Part shown: positions 38,828-48,257 of the stretch, piece by piece
Layout of the letters: each line of letters opens with the position of its first letter
Position numbering within the stretch: position 1 is the stretch's first letter
Source: Caldanaerobacter subterraneus
Lineage (GTDB): Bacteria > Bacillota > Thermoanaerobacteria > Thermoanaerobacterales > Thermoanaerobacteraceae
Length of the DNA: 64,000 nucleotides
Reading direction: 5' to 3'
Assembly: GCF_004345675.1 (NCBI RefSeq)
Contig: NZ_SLWU01000003.1
Coordinates: 62,001-126,000, forward strand
Notes under the pieces: generated by a model
Databases searched by the model: none
The model's input: only the letters and a program-made list of their open reading frames with translations
What the model was told of the DNA's origin: nothing
Made by a program: the position numbers and the translations under genes

Positions 38828-39397
38828 TCACTCTATAAACCAGAGGCTTTTTTCGCTGGTTGAAACAGCGATCGCCCCTGCTTTTATCGCATTTATAACT
38901 TCTTCCTTTGTCCTCACAAGGCCTCCTGCAATAACGGGCATTAAGACATCATTCGCCACTTCCTTGATTATTGAAGGCATTATTCCGGGGAGAATCTCCA
39001 CAGCATCTGGCCTTATCTGTTTTGCAGAAGAAAGCCCTGTCTTTAAAGCCTGGGAATCCAACATGAAAAGCCTCTGTATAGAGAAGAGCCCAAAATCTTT
39101 GGCATGGTCTAAAATATTATTCCGGGTAGAAATTATACCGTGAGGCTTTATCCTTTCAGCTATGTACTCAACAGCCTTTGTGTCCTTACCCAAACCTTCT
39201 ATAAGGTCAAAGTGGACAAAGGCAATTTTACCGTTTTTTTTGATAAAATCGACTAAATCGCAAATATTCATTATATCTCCTGACAGCAAAAAAATCACTT
39301 GTGTATTGGAAGAGACAGCTTCTTTTACATCCTTTATCTCCCGGACAGCCGCAATTATCGGAAATTCTGTCATTGTCTCTAAAATTTTATCTTTCAT
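38828..39397 (-). CDS. glpP: Glycerol-3-phosphate-responsive antiterminator GlpP
   Basis: 189 residues, TIM-barrel-like GlpP family: FLLSGDIMNICDL near residue 36, HFDLIEGLGKD near 60, and DAVEILPGIMP near 130. In B. subtilis GlpP with glycerol-3-phosphate prevents termination in leaders of glp genes. It is first in glpP-glpF-glpK, behind a sigma-54 promoter, and the hairpin before the GlpA-like gene is a candidate target. Confidence 0.93.
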   Translation of the reverse strand: MKDKILETMTEFPIIAAVREIKDVKEAVSSNTQVIFLLSGDIMNICDLVDFIKKNGKIAFVHFDLIEGLGKDTKAVEYIAERIKPHGIISTRNNILDHAKDFGLFSIQRLFMLDSQALKTGLSSAKQIRPDAVEILPGIMPSIIKEVANDVLMPVIAGGLVRTKEEVINAIKAGAIAVSTSEKSLWFIE

Positions 39398-39427
39398 CCT
39401 TTATACCTCCGCTCACTTTAGTATATA

Positions 39428-39444
39428 TTGCAAAAACTGTGCCA
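39428..39444 (-). promoter_or_regulatory. Sigma-54 (-24/-12) promoter of glpPFK
   Basis: Minus strand TGGCACAGTTTTTGCAA. It is a consensus match with GG (39442-39443) and GC (39430-39431) 10 bp apart. It shares AGTTTTTGCA-like spacing with the dhaK promoter. Confidence 0.9.
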
Positions 39445-39478
39445 AAAAGAAATCAAGGAAAAAGCCCATAAAAAAATA

Positions 39479-39505
39479 AACCCTTGATAAAAAATACCAA
39501 GGGTT
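39479..39505 (-). terminator. Terminator after the flippase-like gene
   Basis: AACCCTTG/CAAGGGTT stem followed on the minus strand by TATTTTTT. Confidence 0.9.
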
Positions 39506-39528
39506 GTCTATTCACATGATAATTAATA

Positions 39529-40569
39529 TCAATTTGTTATTTGATTGACAATCTCCTTTTTGGCATCCCTCACTGCTGCAAAAAATCCTAAAGCAGAAAG
39601 GCCCAGATATACGTAATAGGTAAAAAATCTCCACATGCCAATAAAAACACCCACATATGAAGTCGGCAAGATATTTGAAAAAATCGCTGCAAATCCCAAC
39701 TCTACTGTGCCAGAACCGCTTGGAATAAAGCTATAAGCCAGTACATCATAAAAGATGATTTGCCTTCCCACAACCGCCAAAAAGTCAAATGGAATTTTCA
39801 TGGCCATAAGCAAAAGAGGAGCAATGCTGTAAAAAAGCATCCAGTATATAACAGCATATAAAAACTGCCAAATAAATACCCTGTACCCTGAAAAAGAAGC
39901 AAATAAATTGCGAAAGTTCTTGTGATAAAGCAAAATTTCTTCCTTAGTCTTTTTAAAGTAATCTTCCTTTATGTATCTTTTGGCAAAAGAGATTCTTTCC
40001 AATCTTTCAACAATTTCAATAAGAAAATGAGGTCTTAAAATGATGTAAAGGAGCAAAATCAAAAGCCCTATTAAAAAGAAAGTTACAAAAATAGCTAATC
40101 TCATCAAAAAACTTCCTAATTCTAAATACCTTCCAAAAAAAATTAGAAGAAAGGGAGGGATAGTAACAAAAAATATCCCCGAAAACAAAAGTTTTGCCGT
40201 AAATACGATTAAAGCCTTATTAGCTGACACTCCCTTTTTGTTAAGCAAATAGATCATTAAAGGTAGTACTCCTGACCCAAAAGGAGTTACATAGCTTATG
40301 AAAAAAGTAGCAAGATTAAACTTAAAAAGGTAACTAAAACAGAGGTCTTCTCCTAACTTCTTCAACAAATCTTTTACTCGCAAAGTATCCACCACAAGGC
40401 TTGCTATTATCACAGCAAAAATCGTTATAATGTAAAAAAGCGGAATATCAAAGGCTTTTTCTATATTAGTTATCCCTGTAAATTTCAAAACCAATACAAT
40501 TGATATCAAGCTGATTCCAATAGCCAATCCCAAAATGTACAAGTTCTTTTTTTCTAAAATCGCATCCAA
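39529..40569 (-). CDS. Lysylphosphatidylglycerol synthetase/flippase TM-domain protein (UPF0104)
   Basis: 346 residues with about eight membrane helices. The family motif PSGSGTVELGF near residue 285 and the FNLATFFISYVTPFGSG segment near 85 match the flippase half of MprF. There is no synthetase domain, so it probably flips or transports a lipid rather than making one. It is 15 bp after the PdaA-like gene, likely the same transcript. Confidence 0.87.
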   Translation of the reverse strand: MDAILEKKNLYILGLAIGISLISIVLVLKFTGITNIEKAFDIPLFYIITIFAVIIASLVVDTLRVKDLLKKLGEDLCFSYLFKFNLATFFISYVTPFGSGVLPLMIYLLNKKGVSANKALIVFTAKLLFSGIFFVTIPPFLLIFFGRYLELGSFLMRLAIFVTFFLIGLLILLLYIILRPHFLIEIVERLERISFAKRYIKEDYFKKTKEEILLYHKNFRNLFASFSGYRVFIWQFLYAVIYWMLFYSIAPLLLMAMKIPFDFLAVVGRQIIFYDVLAYSFIPSGSGTVELGFAAIFSNILPTSYVGVFIGMWRFFTYYVYLGLSALGFFAAVRDAKKEIVNQITN

Positions 40570-40584
40570 AGCAATTCCCCTCTT

Positions 40585-41466
40585 TTACGGAATATCATCT
40601 AATGTCTTAAATTCATATCCTTCCTCTTTGATGCTTTTAATTATCCTGTCAAGTGCCTGTGCATTATCTTTTGAAACAGCGTGCAGAAGTATAACAGCTC
40701 CAGGGTGAAGCCTTTTCATAACAGTACTATAGCTTTCTTCAGGTCCTCCAGGAAGAGGCTGCCAGTCAGCCATAGCCAAACTCCAGAAAACCGTTCTGTA
40801 TCCCAAAGATTTAGTAATATAGAGCGTTCTTTCACTGTATTCTCCTCTTGGAGGTCTGAAGTATTTCATCTTTTGCCCCGTTAAATCTTCAAACATCTTT
40901 TCCAATCCAAGTATCTCCTCTTTCACTTTTTCATCAGGCAAGGTAGGAAGACTGGGATGGTTGACTGTGTGATTTCCAACAATATGTCCTTCCTCTACCA
41001 TTCTCTTCACAAGGTCCGCCTGCTGTTTAACATAAGGTCCTGTAACAAAAAAAGCTGCCTTTACTCCGTTTTCTTTGAGTACATCCAATATCCGAGGAGT
41101 ATATCCTGCTTCATATCCTTCATCAAAAGTCAAGTACACCACTTTTTTCGTCGTATCTCCAACAAAAATCGCATTGTACTTTTTGACAAGTTCCATGGCA
41201 TAAGGCGTAATCTCCGGCGTTTGGTGATTGGGCAAAACTCTTAAGCCCCATCCATAAGGAGTGTTGTCAAGATTTTCTGTCTTTTGAACCACATGATTTA
41301 CAACGTTTGAAATCTCTTCTTTAGGCGAGTTAAACGGCTCATGTAGAGCTTCCTCTTGAATTTTTGCCTTATCATTTTCATTGCTGTTTTTTTTGATTAT
41401 ACCACAGGACACAAGTGAAAAACAGAGGGCAACTCCTATTGCCAAAGAGATAATTTTCTTTGCCAT
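40585..41466 (-). CDS. PdaA-like polysaccharide deacetylase, lipoprotein
   Basis: 293 residues. A lipobox LVSC near residue 20 indicates a lipid anchor. The NodB deacetylase domain (about 95-285) has LTFDEGYEAGYT, HTVNHPS metal ligands, and RPPRGEYS. The FDEGYE variant and the YGWGLR preface match PdaA, which makes muramic delta-lactam in spore cortex. Sporulation or cell-wall modification is inferred. Confidence 0.9.
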   Translation of the reverse strand: MAKKIISLAIGVALCFSLVSCGIIKKNSNENDKAKIQEEALHEPFNSPKEEISNVVNHVVQKTENLDNTPYGWGLRVLPNHQTPEITPYAMELVKKYNAIFVGDTTKKVVYLTFDEGYEAGYTPRILDVLKENGVKAAFFVTGPYVKQQADLVKRMVEEGHIVGNHTVNHPSLPTLPDEKVKEEILGLEKMFEDLTGQKMKYFRPPRGEYSERTLYITKSLGYRTVFWSLAMADWQPLPGGPEESYSTVMKRLHPGAVILLHAVSKDNAQALDRIIKSIKEEGYEFKTLDDIP

Positions 41467-41537
41467 TTTTTCTACCCCATTTCTCTTCCTAATTTACATC
41501 TTTATTTTTTTCTTTTAAGCCCTTCAATATTCTGTAT

Positions 41538-42098
41538 TTATCTGGAATTGCCCTCGTATATCTCGCACACTGTCCCTCGACAAGGGCAGAAGCGGCAAAG
41601 AGAAAAAGAAGGAGTCACAGAAGGCATGTACACCCCTTTTTCCATCTTCCTCATTTGTTCTAAAATTTTTAAAAGTTCTTTTCTTAAATATTTCCTGTTA
41701 TAAACTTCAAACATGGCATTTCTATAAACTATCCGTCCTCTTTTTACTCTCTTTTGATACTCCTCTTCTATTATCACAAAATATGCTACAAGCTGCATCA
41801 CATCTTTAAAATAGGGCGAATCTTCTGCATCACTGCTTTTTAGCTCTATTGGGACAAGCTCGTCTCCAACCTGATAGATGTAATCAGGTTTTCCGGTCAA
41901 ACCATATTTCTCTGACTTTAGCAGCTTCCCGTAAACTACCCCTTTTCCTTTGACTTGCTGCGGCTTATCTACGTATATCAATTTGCCTCCCCTAAAGCCT
42001 ATACTCCTTCTCATCCTTCTGTAAAAAGGCCTTTGTTCAATTATCGAATAAATCAAAAGATAAAGCACAATAAGGAGAAAAACTATATTTAGAATCAT
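41538..42098 (-). CDS. Cas4-like nuclease, catalytic half, N-terminally membrane-anchored
   Basis: 186 residues. A single N-terminal helix (2-19) and a basic patch (RRMRR) are followed by a RecB/PD-(D/E)XK core: GLTGKPDYI supplies the metal Asp, VPIELKSS the E-x-K, and QLVAYF the Q-x3-Y motif. Three C-terminal cysteines (CRFCPCRGTVC) match the Cas4 iron-sulfur site. The first Cas4 cysteine and upstream His are absent here but present in the preceding gene, which overlaps by 4 bp. There is no CRISPR array or other cas gene. Confidence 0.82.
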   Translation of the reverse strand: MILNIVFLLIVLYLLIYSIIEQRPFYRRMRRSIGFRGGKLIYVDKPQQVKGKGVVYGKLLKSEKYGLTGKPDYIYQVGDELVPIELKSSDAEDSPYFKDVMQLVAYFVIIEEEYQKRVKRGRIVYRNAMFEVYNRKYLRKELLKILEQMRKMEKGVYMPSVTPSFSLCRFCPCRGTVCEIYEGNSR

Positions 42099-42382
42099 CT
42101 CACATACCTCATCACAAATAAAATCAGTAAAATCAAAAATACAATTCCAAAAGCGATAGCATACCTTTTGTATCTAAGTTTTACGATGTCTTTATAGTAC
42201 TTTTCATGATAGTCTATTCCCCTCTTAAAATTTACAAACTGCTCTTCCCTCTCTGAAGGCTCTCTCAAATTGTTGATATATTCGAGTCCGTACTTTTTTA
42301 TGTAATACCACTGATAAGGACAGTAAAGAAACTGATTTACTTCAGTAGCCGATATATACCCCTTTTTCTCCTCTTTTTTCAT
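42095..42382 (-). CDS. Cas4-like N-terminal half, C-terminally membrane-anchored
   Basis: 95 residues. The N-terminus, YISATEVNQFLYCPYQWYY, is the start of the Cas4/RecB fold with the first cluster cysteine; FKRGIDYHEKYY has the conserved Gly and His. A C-terminal helix (about 73-91) ends the chain. Together with the next gene it supplies every Cas4 motif, as if a Cas4 had been cut in two by a membrane hairpin. Translation is coupled by an ATGA overlap. Confidence 0.78.
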   Translation of the reverse strand: MKKEEKKGYISATEVNQFLYCPYQWYYIKKYGLEYINNLREPSEREEQFVNFKRGIDYHEKYYKDIVKLRYKRYAIAFGIVFLILLILFVMRYVR

Positions 42383-42420
42383 ATCGCAACCCTTCTTAAA
42401 ACTTTATAAAAAAAGGGGGA

Positions 42421-43548
42421 TTAACCCCTCGGATCAGCAACTACAAGCACATCTATAAATTTGGTCCCCTTCATTATCCTTCTCACAATTGAGCCTCTTA
42501 TTATTTCGTCTATCCTTCTTCTTACAGACTGTCCTACCACAATCTGAGTAATGGCATTCTCCTCAGCAAATTTTATTATAGCCTTTGCCGGGTCATTTGA
42601 TTTCACCATGTAAAACTTGGCTTCTAATTTATTGCACAGCATAGTAATCTCATCTAACTTTTTCAAATTTTTATGGTCTTTGAGCTCATCGTCGTTGTAG
42701 ACATGAAGCACAAACAGGTCAGCCTTAAGCATTTTAGCTAGCCTATATCCACGCCTTATCAAATATTCCGCATTAAACCTCAAATTTACACACACCAGTA
42801 TCTTTTCCTGCGCTCCCTTTAATCCCACGACTTTCTTCTTATTCCTGTACTCTAAAAGCCTATCGTCAACCTCATTGGCCACTTCCCTCAATGTCAGCTC
42901 TCTTAAAGCCGCTAAATTCCCTACTCTGAAGAAATTATTAAGAGCTGTCTCAATCTTATCAGGACTATAAATTTTGCCGTTTTTCAACCTCTCAATTAAG
43001 GTCTCTGGAGATACGTCCACCACTTCAATCTCATCAGCCAGTTCAAGAATTTTATCGGGGATGGTCTCTCTAACTTTCACATTCGTCATCCTGTTTACAT
43101 AGTCATTCAAGCTTTCAAAATGCTGTATGTTTACAGCCGTCATAACGCTTATGCCGTTGTCTATGAGTTCTAACACGTCCTGATACCTTTTCTCATTTTT
43201 TGAACCAGGAGCATTTGTGTGAGCCAATTCATCTACAACGACTACCTGAGGTTTTCTCTTAATAATTGCCTCCAAATCCATCTCCTTAAGAATTACACCT
43301 TTGTAATTTATTTCCTTCAAAGGAATAATCTCAAGGTCCCCTATCTGCTCCTCTGTGTCTTTTCTCCCATAGGTTTCTACAAAACCAATAACTACGTCTA
43401 TGCCTCTTTTCTTCATCTCATTGGCATCCTGTAACATGTGGTAGGTCTTTCCGACACCAGGAGCAGCACCAAGGTAAATCTTGAGCCTTCCTTTATTTGC
43501 CCTTTCAATTTCTCTCATGAAGTAGTCTGGGGACCTCTTCACTGCCAT
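42421..43548 (-). CDS. Short KdpD: sensor N-terminal and USP domains without kinase
   Basis: 375 residues. KdpD N-terminal domain with Walker A GAAPGVGKT and Walker B VVVVDELAHTN, then a USP-like domain (about 245-370, ILVCVNLRF...). The membrane, GAF and histidine-kinase parts are missing, and kdpE is not in the window. Such short KdpDs occur in some Firmicutes, where regulation may be through c-di-AMP or direct binding. The S-x-S motif reported for c-di-AMP binding KdpD reads NLRF here. It is last in the kdp run. Confidence 0.87.
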   Translation of the reverse strand: MAVKRSPDYFMREIERANKGRLKIYLGAAPGVGKTYHMLQDANEMKKRGIDVVIGFVETYGRKDTEEQIGDLEIIPLKEINYKGVILKEMDLEAIIKRKPQVVVVDELAHTNAPGSKNEKRYQDVLELIDNGISVMTAVNIQHFESLNDYVNRMTNVKVRETIPDKILELADEIEVVDVSPETLIERLKNGKIYSPDKIETALNNFFRVGNLAALRELTLREVANEVDDRLLEYRNKKKVVGLKGAQEKILVCVNLRFNAEYLIRRGYRLAKMLKADLFVLHVYNDDELKDHKNLKKLDEITMLCNKLEAKFYMVKSNDPAKAIIKFAEENAITQIVVGQSVRRRIDEIIRGSIVRRIMKGTKFIDVLVVADPRG

Positions 43549-43553
43549 TTACC

Positions 43554-44135
43554 TCACTTTTTATGCTTTTTAATTTCTTCCAATAAGCTCAAATTCAGTT
43601 TCAATACATTAACCCTCGGTTCACCAAAAAGGCCTAAGAATCTCCCTTCTATGTTTTTATCTACTAATTTTTTTACAACCTCTTCAGGCAAACCATTAAC
43701 CTTGGCAACTCTTTTGACCTGAAGGTAAGCAGCTTTAGGAGAAATATGAGGATCCAAACCGGAACCAGAAGAGGTCACGATATCTGCAGGAATTTCACTC
43801 CTTTTAACTCCCGGATTCTTCTTTAAAAATTCTTCAATGTTTTTCTCTAGCTCTTCGTGAAATTTGGGATTAGACAGAGCGTAGTTTGTGCCACCCGAGG
43901 AAGTAGCATCGTAGTCCACAGCAGAAGGCCTTCCCATGAACCAGCGAGGGTCAGTAAACTTCTGCCCTATAAGTTCTGAACCAACAGGTTTACCATCTAC
44001 TTTAATTATACTACCTTTTGCCTGATAAGGAAATAATAAATTTGCAATCCCAGTCATTACAAAAGGATACACCAATCCCAGCAAAACCATAAAAACCAGT
44101 GTAAATTTTATCGTCCTTTTAATCTCTTCGCCCAT
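43554..44135 (-). CDS. kdpC: KdpC, K+-transporting ATPase C subunit
   Basis: 193 residues from the ATG at 44135 after GAGGGAT. One N-terminal helix and the conserved DPRWFMGRPSAVDY and SSGSGLDPHISPKAA motifs. KdpC helps ATP binding by KdpB. Overlap of the longer reading frame with kdpB shows the genes are tightly packed. Confidence 0.96.
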   Translation of the reverse strand: MGEEIKRTIKFTLVFMVLLGLVYPFVMTGIANLLFPYQAKGSIIKVDGKPVGSELIGQKFTDPRWFMGRPSAVDYDATSSGGTNYALSNPKFHEELEKNIEEFLKKNPGVKRSEIPADIVTSSGSGLDPHISPKAAYLQVKRVAKVNGLPEEVVKKLVDKNIEGRFLGLFGEPRVNVLKLNLSLLEEIKKHKK

Positions 44136-44146
44136 ATTAAAATCCC

Positions 44147-46192
44147 TCACATCCCAAAAATAGAAGATATTATCATGTCAATAAGCTTTATACCCACAAA
44201 TGGAGCAATCAAACCACCTAATCCATAAATGAGCAAGTTCCTCATAAGCAAGGCATTGGCGCTCATGGGTCTATACTTTACTCCTCTCATAGCTATAGGA
44301 ATGAGTATAGGTATTATAATCGCATTATATATCAAGGCTGACAGTATAGCATTTGTTGGAGATGAAAGTTTCATCACGTCTAAAACTTTTATTGCCGGCA
44401 AAGTTTCAGAAATAATGGCAGGGAGAATGGCAAAATATTTTGCCACGTCATTTGCAATGCTAAAAGTAGTAAGAGCTCCTCTTGTCATGAGAAGCTGTTT
44501 CCCTATTCCTACAACCTCTATAATTTTTGTCGGGTCAGAATCCAAGTCTACCATATTGGCAGCTTCTTTAGCCGCCATAGTACCGCTGTTCATTGCAAGT
44601 CCCACATCTGCCTGTGCCAAAGCTGGAGCATCATTTGTGCCATCCCCTGTCATTGCGACAAGCCTTCCCTGAGCTTGTTCTCTCTTTATGACGTTTATCT
44701 TATCTTCAGGCTTGCTTTCCGCAATAAACTCATCGACACCGGCTTCTTCCGCTATCGTTTTGGCAGTTAATGGATTGTCTCCAGTTATCATGATGGTCTT
44801 AATTCCCATAGCTCTCAATTGTTTAAATCTTTCCTTCATTCCAGGCTTTATTGTATCCTTTAGATATATTACTCCCAGTACCTCATTATCCTTTACCACC
44901 ACAAGAGGGGTACCGCCTAATAGGGATATTTTCTCCACTTCTTTATCTAAGTCATCTGGAATACTTCCGCCTTTTTCCCCTATGTATTCCTTCACTTTAT
45001 CATAGGACCCTTTTCTCACAATAGTGCCATCTTTTAAGTTAAGGCCACTCATTCTTGTCTCCGCGCTGAATTCAACAACTTCTGCTCCTTCTAAAATATC
45101 ATCAGGAGCCTTTGCACCCATTTTTCTAGCTAAATCCACTATTGACCTTCCCTCTGGAGTGAGGTCCTTTAAAGAAGAAATAAGTGCATAATAAGTGACT
45201 TCTTCCTTTGAGTGGCCTCCCACCGGTATAAAATCAGCAGCTAATCTATTTCCAAAAGTTATGGTGCCTGTCTTATCCAAAAGTATTGTATCTATATCTC
45301 CCGCAGCTTCCACCGCTTTTCCAGACATCGCAATCACATTAAAGCGAGTGACCCTGTCCATTCCTGCAATACCTATTGCAGACAAAAGTCCTCCAATGGT
45401 AGTCGGTATCAGACATACGAGCAATGCTATCATGGTAGCAGCGCTTATCCTGACGTGTACAAACTTGGCCATCGGATAAAGCGTCATAACTACGACTATA
45501 AAAATTATTGTCAAACTGACCAGTACCGTAGTAAGAGCAATCTCATTTGGAGACTTTTGCCTCTTTGCTCCTTCTACTAGTTTGATCATTCTATCTAGGA
45601 AAGACTCTCCTTCATCAACTGTTACCCGAATTTTGATGCGATCGCTTATTACTTTAGTTCCTCCCGTGACAGAACTAAAGTCTCCTCCTGCCTCTTTTAT
45701 GACAGGAGCAGATTCTCCAGTTATGGCAGATTCGTCAATCGCAGCAAGCCCTTCAATTATCTCACCATCTGCTGGAATTATATCCCCTGCCTCACAGATA
45801 ACTATGTCCCCTTTTTTAAGCTCAGAAGACTTGACTATCTTAATGCTCCCATCGCTCTGTACAAGTTTAGCCATTGTCTCTTTTTTAGTCTTTCTCAGAG
45901 TCTCTGCCTGAGCTTTACCTCGCCCCTCTGCCAAGGATTCTGCAAAGTTAGCAAATAAAACTGTGACAAAAAGTATGAAAGTCACTAAAGCGTTATATCC
46001 TACCTCATCAGGAGTACTGCCAAAATAGGTAGGAAATATAGTAGCCAAAAGGGTGATAAAGGTTCCCACTTCCACCACAAACATCACAGGGTTTTTGTAC
46101 ATGTACAAAGGATTTAATTTTATGAAAGAATTCTTAATAGCCCCTACTACTATTTCTCTGCTCCAGGTTTTTATTTCTCTCTTTCTCTTCAT
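44147..46192 (-). CDS. kdpB: KdpB, P-type ATPase subunit
   Basis: 681 residues. Phosphorylated Asp in [16 protein letters not shown] in [10 protein letters not shown], and [15 protein letters not shown] are all present, with seven helices. ATP hydrolysis here drives potassium entry through KdpA under potassium limitation. Confidence 0.98.
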   Translation of the reverse strand: MKRKREIKTWSREIVVGAIKNSFIKLNPLYMYKNPVMFVVEVGTFITLLATIFPTYFGSTPDEVGYNALVTFILFVTVLFANFAESLAEGRGKAQAETLRKTKKETMAKLVQSDGSIKIVKSSELKKGDIVICEAGDIIPADGEIIEGLAAIDESAITGESAPVIKEAGGDFSSVTGGTKVISDRIKIRVTVDEGESFLDRMIKLVEGAKRQKSPNEIALTTVLVSLTIIFIVVVMTLYPMAKFVHVRISAATMIALLVCLIPTTIGGLLSAIGIAGMDRVTRFNVIAMSGKAVEAAGDIDTILLDKTGTITFGNRLAADFIPVGGHSKEEVTYYALISSLKDLTPEGRSIVDLARKMGAKAPDDILEGAEVVEFSAETRMSGLNLKDGTIVRKGSYDKVKEYIGEKGGSIPDDLDKEVEKISLLGGTPLVVVKDNEVLGVIYLKDTIKPGMKERFKQLRAMGIKTIMITGDNPLTAKTIAEEAGVDEFIAESKPEDKINVIKREQAQGRLVAMTGDGTNDAPALAQADVGLAMNSGTMAAKEAANMVDLDSDPTKIIEVVGIGKQLLMTRGALTTFSIANDVAKYFAILPAIISETLPAIKVLDVMKLSSPTNAILSALIYNAIIIPILIPIAMRGVKYRPMSANALLMRNLLIYGLGGLIAPFVGIKLIDMIISSIFGM

Positions 46193-46207
46193 ATCCTTTT
46201 ACCCCCA

Positions 46208-47893
46208 TTACGTCATGCTCAAAAACTCAGAAATAGGCCCTAGTATCACCGCAGGGAAGAAGGTAAGTGCTCCAACAATTAGCACCACAGCTATAAATAT
46301 GGCGCCAAAAATCGCATTATCCGTTCTAAAAGTTCCAGGCGATGGGGGCGCAGGAATTTTCTCCGCCATAGAACCTGCAACAGCTAACATAAGAATAATG
46401 GTTATATATCTTCCAAAAAACATAACCAAGCCTGTCATTATATTCATAAACACAGTATTTCCTATAAATCCTGCAAATTCAGAACCATTATTTGCCGCTG
46501 CAGAAGAAAACTCATACAAAACTTGTGTAAGTCCATGATATAGTGGATTTGTTACAGAAGAAGCTCCCACTTTTAGCATCACTGTCAAAGCAGATGAAAA
46601 AAGTATCAAAAAAGGGTGAACCAATATTGCAAGGGCTATAAGTTTTATTTCTTTAGTTTCAATTTTTCTTCCTAAATATTCTGGAGTTCTTCCTACCATA
46701 AGCCCCGTCAAAAATACCGTCAATATTGTATACATTATTATATTCTGAAGTCCTGCTCCATCTCCTCCAAAAATGGTATTTAGCATCATGAGGATAAGCG
46801 GCACTGCTCCTCCTAAAGGTGTATAAGAATCGTGCATGCTGTCAACAGAACCTGTTGTAAAAGCAGTAGTCACAGTCGCAAATAGTGGAGATTGGGAGAC
46901 TCCAAAGCGAACTTCTTTTCCTTCATAATTTCCATAAGGCTTACCATAAATATGTAATTTCGAATAAGCCACTCCTGGATGATTTTCCGCATAAACTGCT
47001 CCAACAGCCAAAAGAATAAAAATCACAAACAAGGAAATGTATAATACCAAAGCGTGTTTTTTATTGTTTATCATTAATCCATAAGTGTAAATTAAAGATG
47101 TAGGCAAAAGCATCATAAGAAGCATCTCAATCATATTGGTAAGCCAAGTAGGATTTTCAAAGGGGTGAGAAGAATTCGCCCCAAAAAATCCACCGCCATT
47201 TGTTCCTAAGTGTTTAATTGACTCTAATACAGCTACGGGACCTGTTATAATAGTTTGCTTCCCACCCTCCAGCGTATCCACAACCACTTTTCCAGCAAAA
47301 GTTTGAGGTACTCCCTGCCACACCAATATGAGGGTTGCCAACATAGAGATTGGCAGTAAAAGCCTTACAGTTATTCTCACAAAATCAGCATAAAAATTGC
47401 CTAAATTAGTGGTCTTTTTGCTCAACCCTCTCATTATAGCAGCTGCAGTGACAAGTCCTGATGCCGCAGAAGTAAACATCAAAAATACAATTACAATCAT
47501 CTGACTTAAAAATGTAATACCATCTTCTCCAGCATAGTGCTGAAGATTGGTATTTGTCATAAAGCTTATAACAGTGTTAAAAGCCAGAGAAGATTCCATA
47601 TTTTTTGCACCGGTAGGATTTAGAGGCAGGAACTGTTGAACCCTTAAAATAAAATAGGTGATTATCATCATCACCATATTCACCAGCAGAAAAGTTAGCG
47701 CATACTTTTTCCAATCCATTTCCTCTTCTGGATTGATTCCCGTAATTTTGTATATAAAATTTTCCACAGGCAAAAAAATCTTATCTGACCTCATGGGCTT
47801 ATATTCAAAAATATTGTACATGTAAGTTCCTAAAGGCTTGGTCAGTAAGACTATGATGGCTATCATGGTAAAAAGCTCTATATTTGAGTACAT
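46208..47893 (-). CDS. kdpA: KdpA, potassium channel-like subunit
   Basis: 561 residues with about ten helices and repeated selectivity-type segments such as TNTNLQHY and LGTNGGGFFGANSSHP. It binds and translocates K+. It lies 14 bp before kdpB and 13 bp after kdpF. Confidence 0.98.
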   Translation of the reverse strand: MYSNIELFTMIAIIVLLTKPLGTYMYNIFEYKPMRSDKIFLPVENFIYKITGINPEEEMDWKKYALTFLLVNMVMMIITYFILRVQQFLPLNPTGAKNMESSLAFNTVISFMTNTNLQHYAGEDGITFLSQMIVIVFLMFTSAASGLVTAAAIMRGLSKKTTNLGNFYADFVRITVRLLLPISMLATLILVWQGVPQTFAGKVVVDTLEGGKQTIITGPVAVLESIKHLGTNGGGFFGANSSHPFENPTWLTNMIEMLLMMLLPTSLIYTYGLMINNKKHALVLYISLFVIFILLAVGAVYAENHPGVAYSKLHIYGKPYGNYEGKEVRFGVSQSPLFATVTTAFTTGSVDSMHDSYTPLGGAVPLILMMLNTIFGGDGAGLQNIIMYTILTVFLTGLMVGRTPEYLGRKIETKEIKLIALAILVHPFLILFSSALTVMLKVGASSVTNPLYHGLTQVLYEFSSAAANNGSEFAGFIGNTVFMNIMTGLVMFFGRYITIILMLAVAGSMAEKIPAPPSPGTFRTDNAIFGAIFIAVVLIVGALTFFPAVILGPISEFLSMT

Positions 47894-47906
47894 AGGGTCT
47901 CCTCCC

Positions 47907-47984
47907 TTAAAATTCTTCAGGATGTATCAAAGCGTAAAACAGATAGATCAGCAAAAGAAAAAAGACCACGTACAAAAGAACCAC
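47907..47984 (-). CDS. kdpF: KdpF, small stabilising subunit
   Basis: 25 residues with a GTG start after AGAGGTG. The single helix ends in YALIHPEEF, the family pattern (KdpF ends in Y-x-L-x-x-PE-x-F). It stabilises KdpABC. It lies just upstream of kdpA. Too short for most gene callers. Confidence 0.88.
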   Translation of the reverse strand: MVLLYVVFFLLLIYLFYALIHPEEF

Positions 47985-47985
47985 T

Positions 47986-48099
47986 TTAATACACCTCTGT
48001 TTCATAGGTATTGGCTTCTAGCAAATTGCGGCACCATTTAACTATTCCCTTTACAATGGAGTACAATGTGGCAAAACCTGCTAGAATTATAAAATCCAT
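47986..48099 (-). CDS. 37-residue small ORF upstream of kdpF
   Basis: ATG at 48099 after GAGGTGAAGGAG. The first half is hydrophobic (MDFIILAGFATLYSIVKGIV) and the second acidic/polar. Its stop precedes the kdpF GTG by 1 bp, and its last codons contain the kdpF ribosome site, so translation of the two is coupled. Function unknown; it could be a leader peptide or an additional small Kdp subunit. Confidence 0.55.
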   Translation of the reverse strand: MDFIILAGFATLYSIVKGIVKWCRNLLEANTYETEVY

Positions 48100-48152
48100 T
48101 TTCTCCTTCACCTCTTATTATTATCGTTTTTGTGACAGAATATTATAAATTC

Positions 48153-48228
48153 AAAAACATAAAAGCCTCCTCACTTGTTACAGGAGGCGGACTACATGGC
48201 AACATGTTTACATATTGCCATGTCTTCC
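48153..48228 (-). promoter_or_regulatory. Structured kdp leader with intrinsic terminator
   Basis: Between promoter and first ORF lie a 9-bp stem (48194-48202 with 48215-48223, extended by GGA/TCC across a tandem A-G mismatch) and then a terminator hairpin, GCCTCCT/AGGAGGC (48165-48171 with 48182-48188), followed by TTTTATGTTTTT. This looks like a transcriptional attenuator for kdp. It does not match the c-di-AMP riboswitch consensus I know. Confidence 0.7.
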
Positions 48229-48257
48229 AGACATTTTTGTTAATTTATTTACTAATT

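Noticed and set aside
41538-42382. CRISPR-Cas locus suggested by the Cas4-like proteins
   Set aside because: No direct-repeat array and no other cas gene anywhere in the window; motifs are split over two membrane proteins.
48153-48250. kdp leader as a c-di-AMP (ydaO) riboswitch
   Set aside because: Too short and lacks the conserved ydaO strings; only simple stems plus a terminator are present.
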